Part shown: one piece after another, positions 33,956 to 42,112 of the stretch
Numbering within the stretch: the stretch's first letter is position 1
Layout of the letters: the number at the start of each line of letters is the position of its first letter
NCBI GenBank assembly: GCA_024637035.1
Contig: JAGXFW010000014.1
Coordinates: 62,001 to 126,000 of the forward strand
Source: Actinomycetes bacterium
Lineage (GTDB): Bacteria; Actinomycetota; Thermoleophilia; RBG-16-64-13
Direction of reading: 5' to 3'
DNA: 64,000 nt
Position numbers and translations under genes: made by a program
The notes under the pieces: model-generated
Seen by the model: the letters and a program-made list of their open reading frames with translations, nothing else
The model's database searches: none
What the model was told of the DNA's origin: nothing

Positions 33956-34044
33956 TTACGCCGTGGCAAAGGTAGGCCTCAGCAGTCCACGACCAGCCTC
34001 GTCGTGCTCGAGGCGGTCAGCGACGACGTCTGGGCACGGGCCTG
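33956..34044 (-). pseudogene. HicB antitoxin relic
   Basis: The minus strand gives VVADRLEHDEAGRGLLRPTFATA broken before VVADR by a frameshift from VQARAQ. The intact integron-cassette HicB (53878-54090) ends VVADRLEHDEAGHDLLNITF-AAA, and the DNA shares the 17-bp identical run CCAGCCTCGTCGTGCTC. It is therefore a decayed copy of a close relative of that cassette gene. Confidence 0.78.
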
Positions 34045-34064
34045 AACATTATGATCCTGCCTGC

Positions 34065-34361
34065 CTACAGCCTGTCGCGCCAGTAGAACGGCCGGCGGCT
34101 GTCGTGCGCGACGGCCGAAACGAAGATCCCGCGGTCACGCAGAGCGTAGACGACCGAGTAGGGGAATCGGGGCACTCTGCACTTCCGTACGTGGCCACGA
34201 ACGACCGGTGACGAATCCGGGTGCTCAATCACCTGCCGCATTGCCCTCTCGACGGCGTCGAGGAACTCAGCCCCAAGCCCAGCCCGCTCAAAATCGTAGA
34301 AGTCCGCCGCTTCGCGCATCTCTCGCTTGGCATCCGGGTGGAAGCCGACGCGGACGATCAC
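34065..34361 (-). CDS. ParE/RelE-family toxin
   Basis: This 98-aa toxin of the ParE-type plasmid stabilisation family reads VGFHPDAKREMREAADFYD, FLDAVERAMRQVIEHP and CRVPRFPYSVVYALR, ending in SRRPFYWRDRL. All elements of the fold are present. Its start overlaps the antitoxin stop by 4 bp. Such toxins act on gyrase (ParE) or on ribosome-bound mRNA (RelE); which applies here is not clear. Confidence 0.88.
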   Translation of the reverse strand: MIVRVGFHPDAKREMREAADFYDFERAGLGAEFLDAVERAMRQVIEHPDSSPVVRGHVRKCRVPRFPYSVVYALRDRGIFVSAVAHDSRRPFYWRDRL

Positions 34362-34582
34362 CCCCGAGACGCCCTCAACTCCGCAAAGACTTCATCCATG
34401 GGGATTGGCTCTACCTTGCCCGAAGCCATCTCCTCGTCGCGGCGGACGGCCTCTTCGAGCCACAATCGCTCGACCTCCGCCCCCGAGAGATCGTCGAGGC
34501 TCAGAAGAAGGTCGCGGGCAAGGCTTGCCCTGGTAGGGGGATCAAGTTCGAGCGCTTGGCGCTTGAGTTCATCGATAGTCAA
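34358..34582 (-). CDS. addiction-module antitoxin (CHP02574-type)
   Basis: This 74-aa helical protein reads MTIDELKRQALELDPPTRASLARDLLLSL followed by VERLWLEEAVRRDEEMASG, as in antitoxins paired with ParE-type toxins. It precedes and overlaps its toxin gene. A related but broken pair lies at 28188-28573. Confidence 0.85.
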   Translation of the reverse strand: MTIDELKRQALELDPPTRASLARDLLLSLDDLSGAEVERLWLEEAVRRDEEMASGKVEPIPMDEVFAELRASRG

Positions 34583-35026
34583 GGCAGCTCACCTCACCGT
34601 CAGTATCGCTGATGCCCTAATCATACGCTTGCCCCAGGCACTCTGCACACGAAGATATCATCCTCGGAAAGACGCTCGCCGGTGCCCCGCGGCGTGCTGC
34701 TTCATCTACCCACAATCCGAGAGGAGTCTGACGACCCCGCAATCCAGGGATGCGCCGCGCCTGGATTTCCGAGGGGATACCGCCACGGATACCCCAACTT
34801 GCATCGTCAGCAGTCACTGTGCATACTACGGCAACCTCTTCAAAGTGAGCGTGAACCGAATGCGGCGCATCAACAGCATCTTCAGCGGACTGGAACAGGC
34901 GGTGGACCCCACCGGCTAGACGCCCGCGCCCGCATACCCAGTTTTGGTCATGAAGGATGGCGTCTCAAGCCGAGAGCCATCCTTTTTCGTTGCCCGAACA
35001 ACCCGGAAGAAAGGAGCCAGGGCACG
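34583..35026. other. about 440 bp mostly without a gene, ends in a hairpin before tsf
   Basis: No frame here has a recognisable family. A plus-strand frame ending at 34919 (AYYGNLFKVSVNRMRRINSIF) has no start or context and is left uncalled. The last 75 bp hold a hairpin with a T-run and the tsf Shine-Dalgarno. Confidence 0.4.
34953..34985 (+). terminator. hairpin with T-run, terminator or attenuator upstream of tsf
   Basis: A perfect 9-bp stem AAGGATGGC/GCCATCCTT with an inner TCTC/GAGA pairing is followed by T's running out of the stem (CCTTTTTCG). It lies 42 bp before the tsf start, so it is either a terminator for upstream transcripts or an attenuator in the tsf leader. Confidence 0.6.
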
Positions 35027-35614
35027 ATGGTAACCACACACGAGATCAAGCGACTCCGCGAACAGACCGGCGCCGGCGTCCTCGACTGCCGAGAGGCGCT
35101 CCGCAAGGCCGACGGCGACTTCGACGCGGCCCTGGCCGCCCTCCGCGAGAAGGGCGCGCGGGCGATGGAGAAGCGCGAGGACAGAGTCGCCGCTCACGGC
35201 TACATCGCCACGTACAGTCACAACGGCCTGATCGGGGTACTCGTCGAGTTGAAGTGCGAGACCGACTTCGTCGCCAACACGAAGGCCTTCCGCGAGCTCG
35301 CCCACGAGATCGCCTTGCAGGTGGCGGCAACAGACCCTCGGTGCATATCGCGGGATGACGTACCGGCCGAGATGATCGAGCAGCTGGCAGCGGACGAGCG
35401 GGCCGCGGCGGTCGCGGCTGGGAAGTCGGAGGCCATCGTAGAGCACATGGTCGCAGCCAAGATCGAGCGCTTCTACCGCGACCACTGCCTACTCGAGCAG
35501 CCGAGCATCCGGGACGAGAAGTCCACGATCAACGGGTTGATCCAGGACAAGCTGGTCGCCCTGGGTGAGCGGATCTACGTGGCCCGCATCGCGAGGTTCG
35601 CGATCGAGGCGTGA
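35027..35614 (+). CDS. tsf: elongation factor Ts (short form), without rpsB
   Basis: This 195-aa EF-Ts is the guanine-nucleotide exchange factor for EF-Tu. The UBA-like N-terminus is IKRLREQTGAGVLDCREALRKADGDFDAALAALREKG, and ETDFVANTKAFRELAHEIALQVA is the signature. The single core domain makes it as short as the Thermus form. Unusually it is not preceded by rpsB; a terminator-like hairpin is there instead. It may be a second copy or a relocated single copy. The Shine-Dalgarno is AGAAAGGAG. Confidence 0.92.
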   Translation: MVTTHEIKRLREQTGAGVLDCREALRKADGDFDAALAALREKGARAMEKREDRVAAHGYIATYSHNGLIGVLVELKCETDFVANTKAFRELAHEIALQVAATDPRCISRDDVPAEMIEQLAADERAAAVAAGKSEAIVEHMVAAKIERFYRDHCLLEQPSIRDEKSTINGLIQDKLVALGERIYVARIARFAIEA

Positions 35615-35722
35615 GCAGAAGGCGCCGGCGCTCTCGGAGACGGGGGCGCCGGCGCTCCAGCAGATGTCTCGCCCGTTGGTCGGCCCCGGGCGACCCGAGT
35701 CACAGGTACGTTGCGCGCGCGC

Positions 35723-37093
35723 TCAGATGTACGCGAACAGCGGCGGGAAGACGAGCACGACGACCGCCGCCCACACCGCGTAGACGTGCACGTACTCGGT
35801 CTGCCACCGCTCGATGGCGGCGAACGACCCGCGCTTCCGCAGGAAGCGGATGTAGAGGAGGGCGGACCACGCCAGATTGACCAGGAGGACCACGTTCTCG
35901 CCCAGCGCGGCGACCCGGTTCGGGGTGAAGCCGAACTCGGTGATGCGGGCCGCGATAGCCCACAGCGCGATCGCGTCGGCCGCCAACGCGCTCACGACGA
36001 GGACCACCTGCACCACGTCGAACAGACCGGGCGGAGCCGACTGGTCCCGGGCGGAGACGGAATAGAGTAGGAGCCCGAGGACGACCACCAAGAGCAGATC
36101 GAAGGCGATGAGCACCTGCCGCTCGATGTCGACTCCGCGTCCGGTCCACAACACCGTCCCGAGAAAGATGAGGAGCATCGCAGCGAAGAGGGGTGTGAAG
36201 AGTCGGGTCAAGACAGGCGCCATGTTCTCGATCACGCTCTGTTTGGCCTCCACGAGCCAGGCGGCGACCACGAGGCCCCCGGCTGCCCCGCACGGCAGCA
36301 ACCACGACTGGAATACAGGCTCCAGATCGATCCCGATCGCCTGGAAGATCATCATCATGAACGCCAGGAGGACGCCGCCGCCGAGAGCGATCAACACGTA
36401 GTAGATGAACAGCTCGCCCGAGAAGCGGATGAAGTCCATGCGCCCGGCGACCTGCCTCCAGCGACCACCGGCATAGGCGACACCCACCGCCAGCCAGAGT
36501 GCAATCGGTAGGTGGAGCGCCGTAAGCGCCTCGGTGCTACCGCCCGACGCGAAGGGATAGACATTGGCGAACACGGCCGCCGCCACGAACGCCGCGGCCA
36601 GCCAGAGCGCAGTCGAGGCGCGGAGCCGCCGTTTCCAGACGAAGTAGCCGGTCAGGAGAGGCAAGACGAAGAGACCGGCGTTGCGGGCGTAGAAGGAGGT
36701 GTCGCCGTCCAGATCGAGACCGAAGAGCGCCGGAACCTTGACGAACGCGGCCGCGGCCACCGCGAGGGCTATGGCAACGATGGTATCCGTCCTGGCTCCC
36801 GATCCCCGCTCCCCGGGATCAGTGCCCACGACGACGAGTTGCTTCCACAAGCGGTCCGAGTGCTCGCGGGCGAACTCCCGGGAGAGAGCGTCGAGATCAC
36901 CCATGCGTTTGACGGCGACCAAGAACGCCTCATCGGTGGAAAGCCCAGCGTCGACCAGAAGCGCGATCTGCTCACGCAGATGGTCCTCCAGCTCGACCAC
37001 GTCCACCGAGTGGATCGCCTGCCGCCGGAGGAGGTAGCTGCGCCACTGGTCGATCTGCTGCTCGAGGGCGGCGGCGTGATCCGGCGCCGTCAT
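35723..37093 (-). CDS. multi-pass membrane protein with permease-prefix-like N-terminus
   Basis: This 456-aa protein has a soluble helical N-terminal part (about residues 1-90: WRSYLLRRQAIHSVDVVELEDHLREQI, DEAFLVAVKRMGDLDALSREF) like the 'permease prefix' domain common next to PadR regulators, then about ten hydrophobic helices of DUF4153 type. The ATG at 37093 lies 2 bp after the padR stop. It is probably controlled by, and co-expressed with, that PadR. The function is unknown. Confidence 0.82.
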   Translation of the reverse strand: MTAPDHAAALEQQIDQWRSYLLRRQAIHSVDVVELEDHLREQIALLVDAGLSTDEAFLVAVKRMGDLDALSREFAREHSDRLWKQLVVVGTDPGERGSGARTDTIVAIALAVAAAAFVKVPALFGLDLDGDTSFYARNAGLFVLPLLTGYFVWKRRLRASTALWLAAAFVAAAVFANVYPFASGGSTEALTALHLPIALWLAVGVAYAGGRWRQVAGRMDFIRFSGELFIYYVLIALGGGVLLAFMMMIFQAIGIDLEPVFQSWLLPCGAAGGLVVAAWLVEAKQSVIENMAPVLTRLFTPLFAAMLLIFLGTVLWTGRGVDIERQVLIAFDLLLVVVLGLLLYSVSARDQSAPPGLFDVVQVVLVVSALAADAIALWAIAARITEFGFTPNRVAALGENVVLLVNLAWSALLYIRFLRKRGSFAAIERWQTEYVHVYAVWAAVVVLVFPPLFAYI

Positions 37094-37095
37094 GA

Positions 37096-37482
37096 TCAGA
37101 CCGCCCCCACCGACGGAGCGCCCCACACTGGTTCCCCGACCGGGATGGAGACTGACACCGCCCGCCAGATGCCCCGCAGCGTGGCGTCCACCGCCTGCCA
37201 CTGGCGCCGGTTCTCCTCCAGCTGTGTTTGGCCTTCGGACGTGATCCGGTAGTACTTGCGACGGCGTCCTGTTTCCGCCACCTCCCAGCGCGACTCCACG
37301 TAGCCCAGCCTCCCGAGCCGGTGCAGGACGGGATAGAGCATGCCGTCCGTCCACTCCAGCCGGCCTCCGGACAACTCCCGCACCCGCTGGAGGATCGCGT
37401 AGCCGTAGCTGTCCCCCTCGGCCAAGATGGCCAGAACTATGGGGGTGGAGGAAGCTGCTACCAGGTCCTTGCTGATCTCCAT
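37096..37482 (-). CDS. PadR-family transcriptional regulator
   Basis: This 128-aa winged-helix repressor reads STPIVLAILAEGDSYGYAILQRV, WTDGMLYPVLHRLGRLGYVES and GRRRKYYRITSEG, the hallmark PadR block. The C-terminal dimer helix is shortened. It is coupled to the membrane protein gene. A dyad with an embedded -10-like box lies 55 bp upstream and may be its autoregulatory site. Confidence 0.92.
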   Translation of the reverse strand: MEISKDLVAASSTPIVLAILAEGDSYGYAILQRVRELSGGRLEWTDGMLYPVLHRLGRLGYVESRWEVAETGRRRKYYRITSEGQTQLEENRRQWQAVDATLRGIWRAVSVSIPVGEPVWGAPSVGAV

Positions 37483-37536
37483 GATCTCACCTGCCCTCGC
37501 GGCGCCGCCGGAGCCCGATTCCGAGCCTACATAGCA

Positions 37537-37555
37537 GCACTATACATAACAGTGC
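37537..37555 (-). promoter_or_regulatory. candidate PadR operator/promoter
   Basis: The dyad GCACT-N9-AGTGC encloses a TATAGT box on the minus strand (37541-37546 region), with a weak TTGGAC -35 about 18 bp before it. Position and symmetry suit autorepression by the adjacent PadR. Confidence 0.4.
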
Positions 37556-37745
37556 AAGGTACGTCCAACGGTGAAGTCAATCGACCCAGCACCGCCGCCG
37601 CCAACGAGGCGCCGCCCGCCGCGCGCCACCCGCCGTGAGGTCATCGAAGGCGATCGCGCCCGATCACGCCTGATCGAATGCCTTCTGTGGCCCGGCGATC
37701 ACGATCTCCTTCTTCCGGAGCATGGCGTTGATAGAGGCCCGCGAA

Positions 37746-38294
37746 TCACAGGCGAGCGGACAGTTCTTCGACCGAGAGCACCTCCGCAAAGGTGCCGTCC
37801 AGCGCGGCGAGAAACGCCGTCTGCACGTCTTCCGCCGAGACGGTGACATCGCCGAACGATTGAGCCGTCGTCGCACAGGCGTCATGCCCGAGAAGGCACT
37901 CGAACCCGAGATCGGCCGCGGCGCGCACTGAGGTGTCGACGCACATGTGCGTCATCATCCCCACGATCGCCAGGCGGGTGACGTCCTGTCCCCGCAGATG
38001 ATCGAGCAGAGGCGTCTCGCGGAAGGCGTTGGGATAGTGCTTCCGGACGATCATCTCCCCCGGCCGCGGAGAAACGCTGGGATGGATCTCCACACCCGCC
38101 GTGTCGGGAAGGAAAAAGGTGGCGTCCGGCTCGTCGGCGACATGCTGAACGTGAACGACGGGCCACGCTCGCTCTCGAAAGACCGCGAGCGCCTGCCCTG
38201 CCCGGGCGCCGGCTTCCGTGGCGCCCACCAACTCCATCGCTCCACCTGGGAAGTAGTCGTTCTGAACATCGATGATCAGGAGCGCGGTGTGCAT
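37746..38294 (-). CDS. isochorismatase-family cysteine hydrolase
   Basis: This 182-aa hydrolase has the catalytic triad positions of the family: aspartate in LIIDVQNDYFPGG, lysine in IVRKHYPNAF and the nucleophile in MMTHMCVDTS. Relatives hydrolyse nicotinamide, carbamoyl groups or isochorismate, and the substrate cannot be told here. I chose the ATG at 38294 for the GGAGG 6 bp before it. It overlaps nothing but follows the DUF1697 gene directly. Confidence 0.9.
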   Translation of the reverse strand: MHTALLIIDVQNDYFPGGAMELVGATEAGARAGQALAVFRERAWPVVHVQHVADEPDATFFLPDTAGVEIHPSVSPRPGEMIVRKHYPNAFRETPLLDHLRGQDVTRLAIVGMMTHMCVDTSVRAAADLGFECLLGHDACATTAQSFGDVTVSAEDVQTAFLAALDGTFAEVLSVEELSARL

Positions 38295-38296
38295 TC

Positions 38297-38959
38297 TCAA
38301 CCTCCGATTCCGCTCAGATCCCTCAACTTGAGTACGGTGGCCCAGTTACGCATGGTGACCGCGGCGCCGCGCGCCGTGCCCACCGCCTTGACCAGGGGCG
38401 AGTCGGCGACACCGTCTGGGCACCACACGTAGGCGGCGCGCCCGCCGACGGCCAAGGCTTCGGGACTCCAATCCTGCTGCATCAGCGGCGCCAGTCGGGA
38501 CAAGTGGGCAGGATCCCCGACGAAAGCCACCAACAGGCGCGACGGATCGGGAGCGTGCGCCGCCAGAGGGTTGCCCTCTACGATGTCGGCCAGCTCGGCG
38601 GCCGTCAGGACGACGATCCGGGCGACGACCCCCAGACGGTCCGCCAACGCCGCTTCTAGTTGCGCGGCCACCTCGGCCGGCAGCACGGGGTGTGAGAGGG
38701 CGGGGCCGGCCACTCGCGGAACTGCGCCCGCCTGCGCGGGCGACGCCGGGCCTTGGGCCGCGCCCGAGGCCGCAGCAGACGCGGCGTCGCCGAGGGTCGT
38801 CGAGAGCACCACGTTGCCGGAGTTGAGCAGGGTGCGCACGTCGGTGAAACCAAGGTCGGTCACGAGTGCCCGCAGGTCGGCCATGGCCACTCGCTTCGCG
38901 CGTCCCACGTTGATGCCCCGTATCAGCCCTATCAGCGTGCCCGCGGGATCAGCCAGCAC
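38297..38959 (-). CDS. DUF1697 protein with Ala/Gly-rich insert
   Basis: This 220-aa protein has the DUF1697 landmarks: LIGLIRGINVGRAKRVAMADLRALVTDLGFTDVRTLLNSGNVV and VVLTAAELADIVEGNPLAA. A stretch of about 35 small residues (AASAAASGAAQGPASPAQAG) between the two halves looks like a recently expanded low-complexity linker. The GTG at 38959 overlaps the stop of the ACT-Imm53 gene by 11 bp. The function of the family is unknown. Confidence 0.82.
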   Translation of the reverse strand: MLADPAGTLIGLIRGINVGRAKRVAMADLRALVTDLGFTDVRTLLNSGNVVLSTTLGDAASAAASGAAQGPASPAQAGAVPRVAGPALSHPVLPAEVAAQLEAALADRLGVVARIVVLTAAELADIVEGNPLAAHAPDPSRLLVAFVGDPAHLSRLAPLMQQDWSPEALAVGGRAAYVWCPDGVADSPLVKAVGTARGAAVTMRNWATVLKLRDLSGIGG

Positions 38960-39776
38960 CGCTCACCTCCCGCGCCCACGCGCCGAACACGGCCAGGATC
39001 TCGCCGAGCATGTGGGGACCGCCCACACCCTCCCACCTGCCCTCGGTGATCCGACACGAGAGCCAATCCGACTCCGGCTCCGGCCGGGAGATCTCCGCGA
39101 ACGGCGCCGCCTCGAGGTCGGTGTCTTTGAGGTCGATCTTCACCCACCATCCGGGGTTGTCGATGTTCTCGATGCTGACGCCGTAGTCGTGCTCCCAGTC
39201 GCCGTCGCACTGCCCCGCATACCAGCGTTGGATCCACGACAGCGCGGCGGCGGCGCCAGGCGAGTCGGCGGCGTCCGGCCGGGCTTCGGGCCCGGCGCCC
39301 CGTTCTGGCCCGGCGGCGCCTTCGACCGCGGCGCCTTCGACTCCGGCGGCTTCACCCGTCTCGGGTACCGTCCGGCCGGCAGCCCCGGCGGTGGCTCCCA
39401 CCACGAGCCGATTCTCCGCCTCCGCCAACACCCGCTGAGCCTCCACCACCGCCGCGTCCCGCACGAGCACGTAGTCCGTGTCGAAGGTCGAGACCGAGAA
39501 GATGCTGATCCCGGCGGCTGCCAGCGGCTGGGCGATCCCCGCCAGCACGCCCGTCTGGCCGAAGTCGAGCGGGCCTTCCACCATGAAGGCGCGCCAACCC
39601 CGCTCCGCCCGCACCTTCGCGGGCACGTTCGCTTCCGAACACACGACGGAGGTCTCGTCCGCTGTCCAGGACACCGAGCGGAAGCCGCCGCCCGCGCTCC
39701 ACTCCGGCAGCGGCGAACCGGGCTCGAGCCGGCAAACGGCCAGCCGGTCGGGGAGCAATCGCAGTGAAACCGTCAC
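38949..39776 (-). CDS. fusion of an ACT-type domain and an Imm53-type immunity domain
   Basis: This 275-aa protein has an N-terminal half with ACT_7-like text (VPAKVRAERGWRAFMVEGPLDFGQTGVLAGIAQPLAAAGISIFSVSTFDTDYVLV), which binds small ligands in other proteins. An Ala/Gly/Pro/Glu-rich linker follows, then a C-terminal part (WIQRWYAGQCDGDWEHDYG, SIENIDNPGWWVKIDL) that matches the Imm53 polymorphic-toxin immunity family. It begins at the GTG at 39776 after GGAGGGAG, overlapping a 27-codon frame by 4 bp. The combination is unusual. Confidence 0.8.
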   Translation of the reverse strand: MTVSLRLLPDRLAVCRLEPGSPLPEWSAGGGFRSVSWTADETSVVCSEANVPAKVRAERGWRAFMVEGPLDFGQTGVLAGIAQPLAAAGISIFSVSTFDTDYVLVRDAAVVEAQRVLAEAENRLVVGATAGAAGRTVPETGEAAGVEGAAVEGAAGPERGAGPEARPDAADSPGAAAALSWIQRWYAGQCDGDWEHDYGVSIENIDNPGWWVKIDLKDTDLEAAPFAEISRPEPESDWLSCRITEGRWEGVGGPHMLGEILAVFGAWAREVSGAG

Positions 39777-39856
39777 GTCTCCCTCCGATCCGAGGCTTCC
39801 GGCTCTGCCCCGCGATACCGCAGCTTCACAAGGCCGTCGGACCAGATGATGCTCAT
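39773..39856 (-). CDS. possible 27-aa coupled microprotein
   Basis: ATG at 39856 overlaps the stop of the PH-domain gene (ATGA), and its TGA overlaps the GTG of the ACT-Imm53 gene (GTGA). The frame reads MSIIWSDGLVKLRYRGAEPE and then charged residues. No family is known. The tight double overlap suggests real translation, but it could also be a coupling relay only. Confidence 0.4.
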   Translation of the reverse strand: MSIIWSDGLVKLRYRGAEPEASDRRET

Positions 39857-41505
39857 GCGCCACCCGAGCCGGGATCGGATGCCGACTCCCCCGCTTGCGC
39901 CCCGCCGGCGCGGTTCGACCCGCCGACGCGCGCGTCCGAATCCGAAGAAGTCGAGGGCCGCGCGAGACCCTCCTCGTACCAGCGCATGATGCGCAGGGCC
40001 TCCGCTTCGGCGAGATGCGCGACGCCGTACTTGGCCCGCGATGAACCCGACACAGAGACGGTCCTGAGCGACGCGAGCCGTGCCCGCCGCTGGAACGGGT
40101 TCTGCCGCACATCGAGTGACTGGATGCGAGAGCGGGTGAGCCGCACGAGCTTCGTGCCGAGCGCCCCGGAGCGGAAGGTCACGGCGATCTCGTCCGTTCC
40201 GGCTCCGGCCCGTCGCCATTCCAAGGTGCGCACGCCGGCGGTGACGAGCGCCACCAGCACCACGGCCACCATCATCCACGGAAGCGCCGGCCGATAGACG
40301 AACCAACTGGTGGGACCGAGCGCGGCGAGAGTGAGGAGTGCAGCGAGGCCTGTCGGCACCAGCAGGTAGAGGCGCAACGCGTGGGCGGGAACACCGAGCA
40401 CCTGAGGGAATACCTCGGTCTCGGGCAGCAGCCCGTGCATGAGGTGGCTCACCTCGTCGGCTTTGGCCACCGGCACTACCGCCCGGCTGCTCGTGATCTG
40501 GCCCTGCTGTCCACCCTGCTCGAGTCCCGCCGTGTCCACATGAACGGCAGCTAAGCCGAGCAGGCGTCTGATCCAGGACTCCTCGATCCGCACGGCCTGG
40601 ATGCGGCCCACCGGGATGCTGATCTGTCGCCGGCTCAGCAGCCCGGCCTCGATCTCGATGCGGGTCTCGTAGCGTCGGGCCACGAACCCGAAGTCACGCG
40701 CGATGCCCGTGGCGGCCGCAACCATCACGAGGAGCAGCGCCGCGACAAGGATGAGTGGCACCAGCACGGGCATCGCGGTCGCCGCGACGCGCGAAGTGGC
40801 CTGCTCGAGGAGGCGGGCGCCGATGATCTCGTAGAACTGCCCGAACGCGGCGAGACCCACCCCGATGATGATGGGTACGCGGTTCGAGGTGAGCACGCCC
40901 ACGACCAACCGACCGAAGGGGACCTTGTGCTCGAAGCGCACTTCGGAGCCACGGACCTCTCCCCCACCGAACACACCCCGGAAGTCGCTTATGCGACCCA
41001 CCGGGTCGGGAGTGGCGGGTGTCTCGACCGCACCTCCCCGCGTCTCGCGTAGGAGCGCGTTGCGAAGCTCCTCGGCACGGTCGAGCGGGATCGCACCGAT
41101 CTTCGCCTCGGGCTCACCGGACCCGCCTCCCGCCGTCTGCACGACCACCTCGACCAGACCGAGGATCCGCATGAACGCCCCGGCTCTCACGTTGACGCCG
41201 TGCACGCGCGCGATCGGGATCGTACGGCGCTTCCGAACGAACAGCCCCTCGACGATCAACAGATCGGTGCCGACGATGCCGTATTCGTAGCGCCACCACG
41301 ATACCCACATCACCCCTACCACCACGAGCACGATGAGGAGGATGACCCCCGCGACGATCAGACTCCGCACCCCGCCAACACCGCCGCCAAGACTGCCGAA
41401 CGCGGCCACGGCGATCAATGCGACTCCGAACTGACGCAACGCCTGAGCGGTCCACACCGCTACGGTCGCCGGATGGGTCCTGCGGAGGTCAGAGTCCGCC
41501 ATCAT
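39853..41505 (-). CDS. YdbT-like membrane protein with bacterial PH (bPH2) domains
   Basis: This 550-aa protein has repeated units of paired transmembrane helices and bPH2 domains: RYEYGIVGTDLLIVEGLFVRKRRTIPIARVHGVNV, RRYETRIEIEAGLLSRRQISIPVGRIQAVRI and DEIAVTFRSGALGTKLVRLTRSRIQSLDV. Three such domains match Bacillus YdbT. It follows its YdbS-like partner with a 17-bp overlap. In Bacillus this pair has been linked to resistance to certain antimicrobial peptides. Confidence 0.88.
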   Translation of the reverse strand: MMADSDLRRTHPATVAVWTAQALRQFGVALIAVAAFGSLGGGVGGVRSLIVAGVILLIVLVVVGVMWVSWWRYEYGIVGTDLLIVEGLFVRKRRTIPIARVHGVNVRAGAFMRILGLVEVVVQTAGGGSGEPEAKIGAIPLDRAEELRNALLRETRGGAVETPATPDPVGRISDFRGVFGGGEVRGSEVRFEHKVPFGRLVVGVLTSNRVPIIIGVGLAAFGQFYEIIGARLLEQATSRVAATAMPVLVPLILVAALLLVMVAAATGIARDFGFVARRYETRIEIEAGLLSRRQISIPVGRIQAVRIEESWIRRLLGLAAVHVDTAGLEQGGQQGQITSSRAVVPVAKADEVSHLMHGLLPETEVFPQVLGVPAHALRLYLLVPTGLAALLTLAALGPTSWFVYRPALPWMMVAVVLVALVTAGVRTLEWRRAGAGTDEIAVTFRSGALGTKLVRLTRSRIQSLDVRQNPFQRRARLASLRTVSVSGSSRAKYGVAHLAEAEALRIMRWYEEGLARPSTSSDSDARVGGSNRAGGAQAGESASDPGSGGA

Positions 41506-41977
41506 CCGTCACTTGGGCGAGTGCGGCGATGCGATCGCGGATGCCGGCCGCATCCTGATCCGCGAGCATCGGGATCTTGTGTTTGCCCGCGGCCGTCGCG
41601 ACGTGCACCTCTGACAAGTCGAGCATGCGAAGCAGGGGACCCTGGCTGGTGTCGACATGCTGGATGCGCGCCATGGGGACGACCGTACGCCTCACGATGA
41701 TCAGTCCTGACTGGAGTCGCACCTCCACGTCGGTGATCTCCCATCGCCAACGTCGGTACATGGCCGGGACGGCAAGGCCTATCCACAGCCCCCCTACTAC
41801 CAGCGTGGCCGCCAGCGGCACCAACCACACCGCGGGCGGACCATCGATGAGCACCATCACCACCGCGAGCGCCACGCACACGAGAAGCACGAACGCGGCG
41901 ACCACGAGAGCGTAGATGCGCCACACCCTCTTCGCGCGCGGGTCCAGCCGATTCGACGGGGCACCAGAGAGATCCAT
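41489..41977 (-). CDS. YdbS-like membrane protein with one bPH2 domain
   Basis: This 162-aa protein has two N-terminal helices (VVAAFVLLVCVALAVVMVLI, WLVPLAATLVVGGLWIGLAV) and one bPH2 domain (WEITDVEVRLQSGLIIVRRTVVPMARIQHVDTSQGPLLRMLDL). It is the usual small partner of the YdbT-like protein downstream, and the two genes overlap. Confidence 0.88.
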   Translation of the reverse strand: MDLSGAPSNRLDPRAKRVWRIYALVVAAFVLLVCVALAVVMVLIDGPPAVWLVPLAATLVVGGLWIGLAVPAMYRRWRWEITDVEVRLQSGLIIVRRTVVPMARIQHVDTSQGPLLRMLDLSEVHVATAAGKHKIPMLADQDAAGIRDRIAALAQVTDDGGL

Positions 41978-42112
41978 GAAGGTATCCTACCGCGGCACGG
42001 GCGGCGGGTTGCCTTCGTATGGCTGCCGAAGTGCGGCGCCGCACCATCGGTAATCGAGTGCACGGCGTACCTTCACCTCGCTATGCACGCCCCTCCACGG
42101 GCGTGGCTGCGC

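Noticed and set aside
33495-34211. Long plus-strand frame of 238 codons
   Set aside because: It runs antisense through the HicB relic and the end of an intact ParE-type gene, has no family pattern, and contains a direct repeat. Open by high G+C only.
34221-34919. Plus-strand frame ending AYYGNLFKVSVNRMRRINSIF
   Set aside because: Most of it is antisense to the ParE-type TA pair. The last 50 codons look protein-like but have no start or known family.
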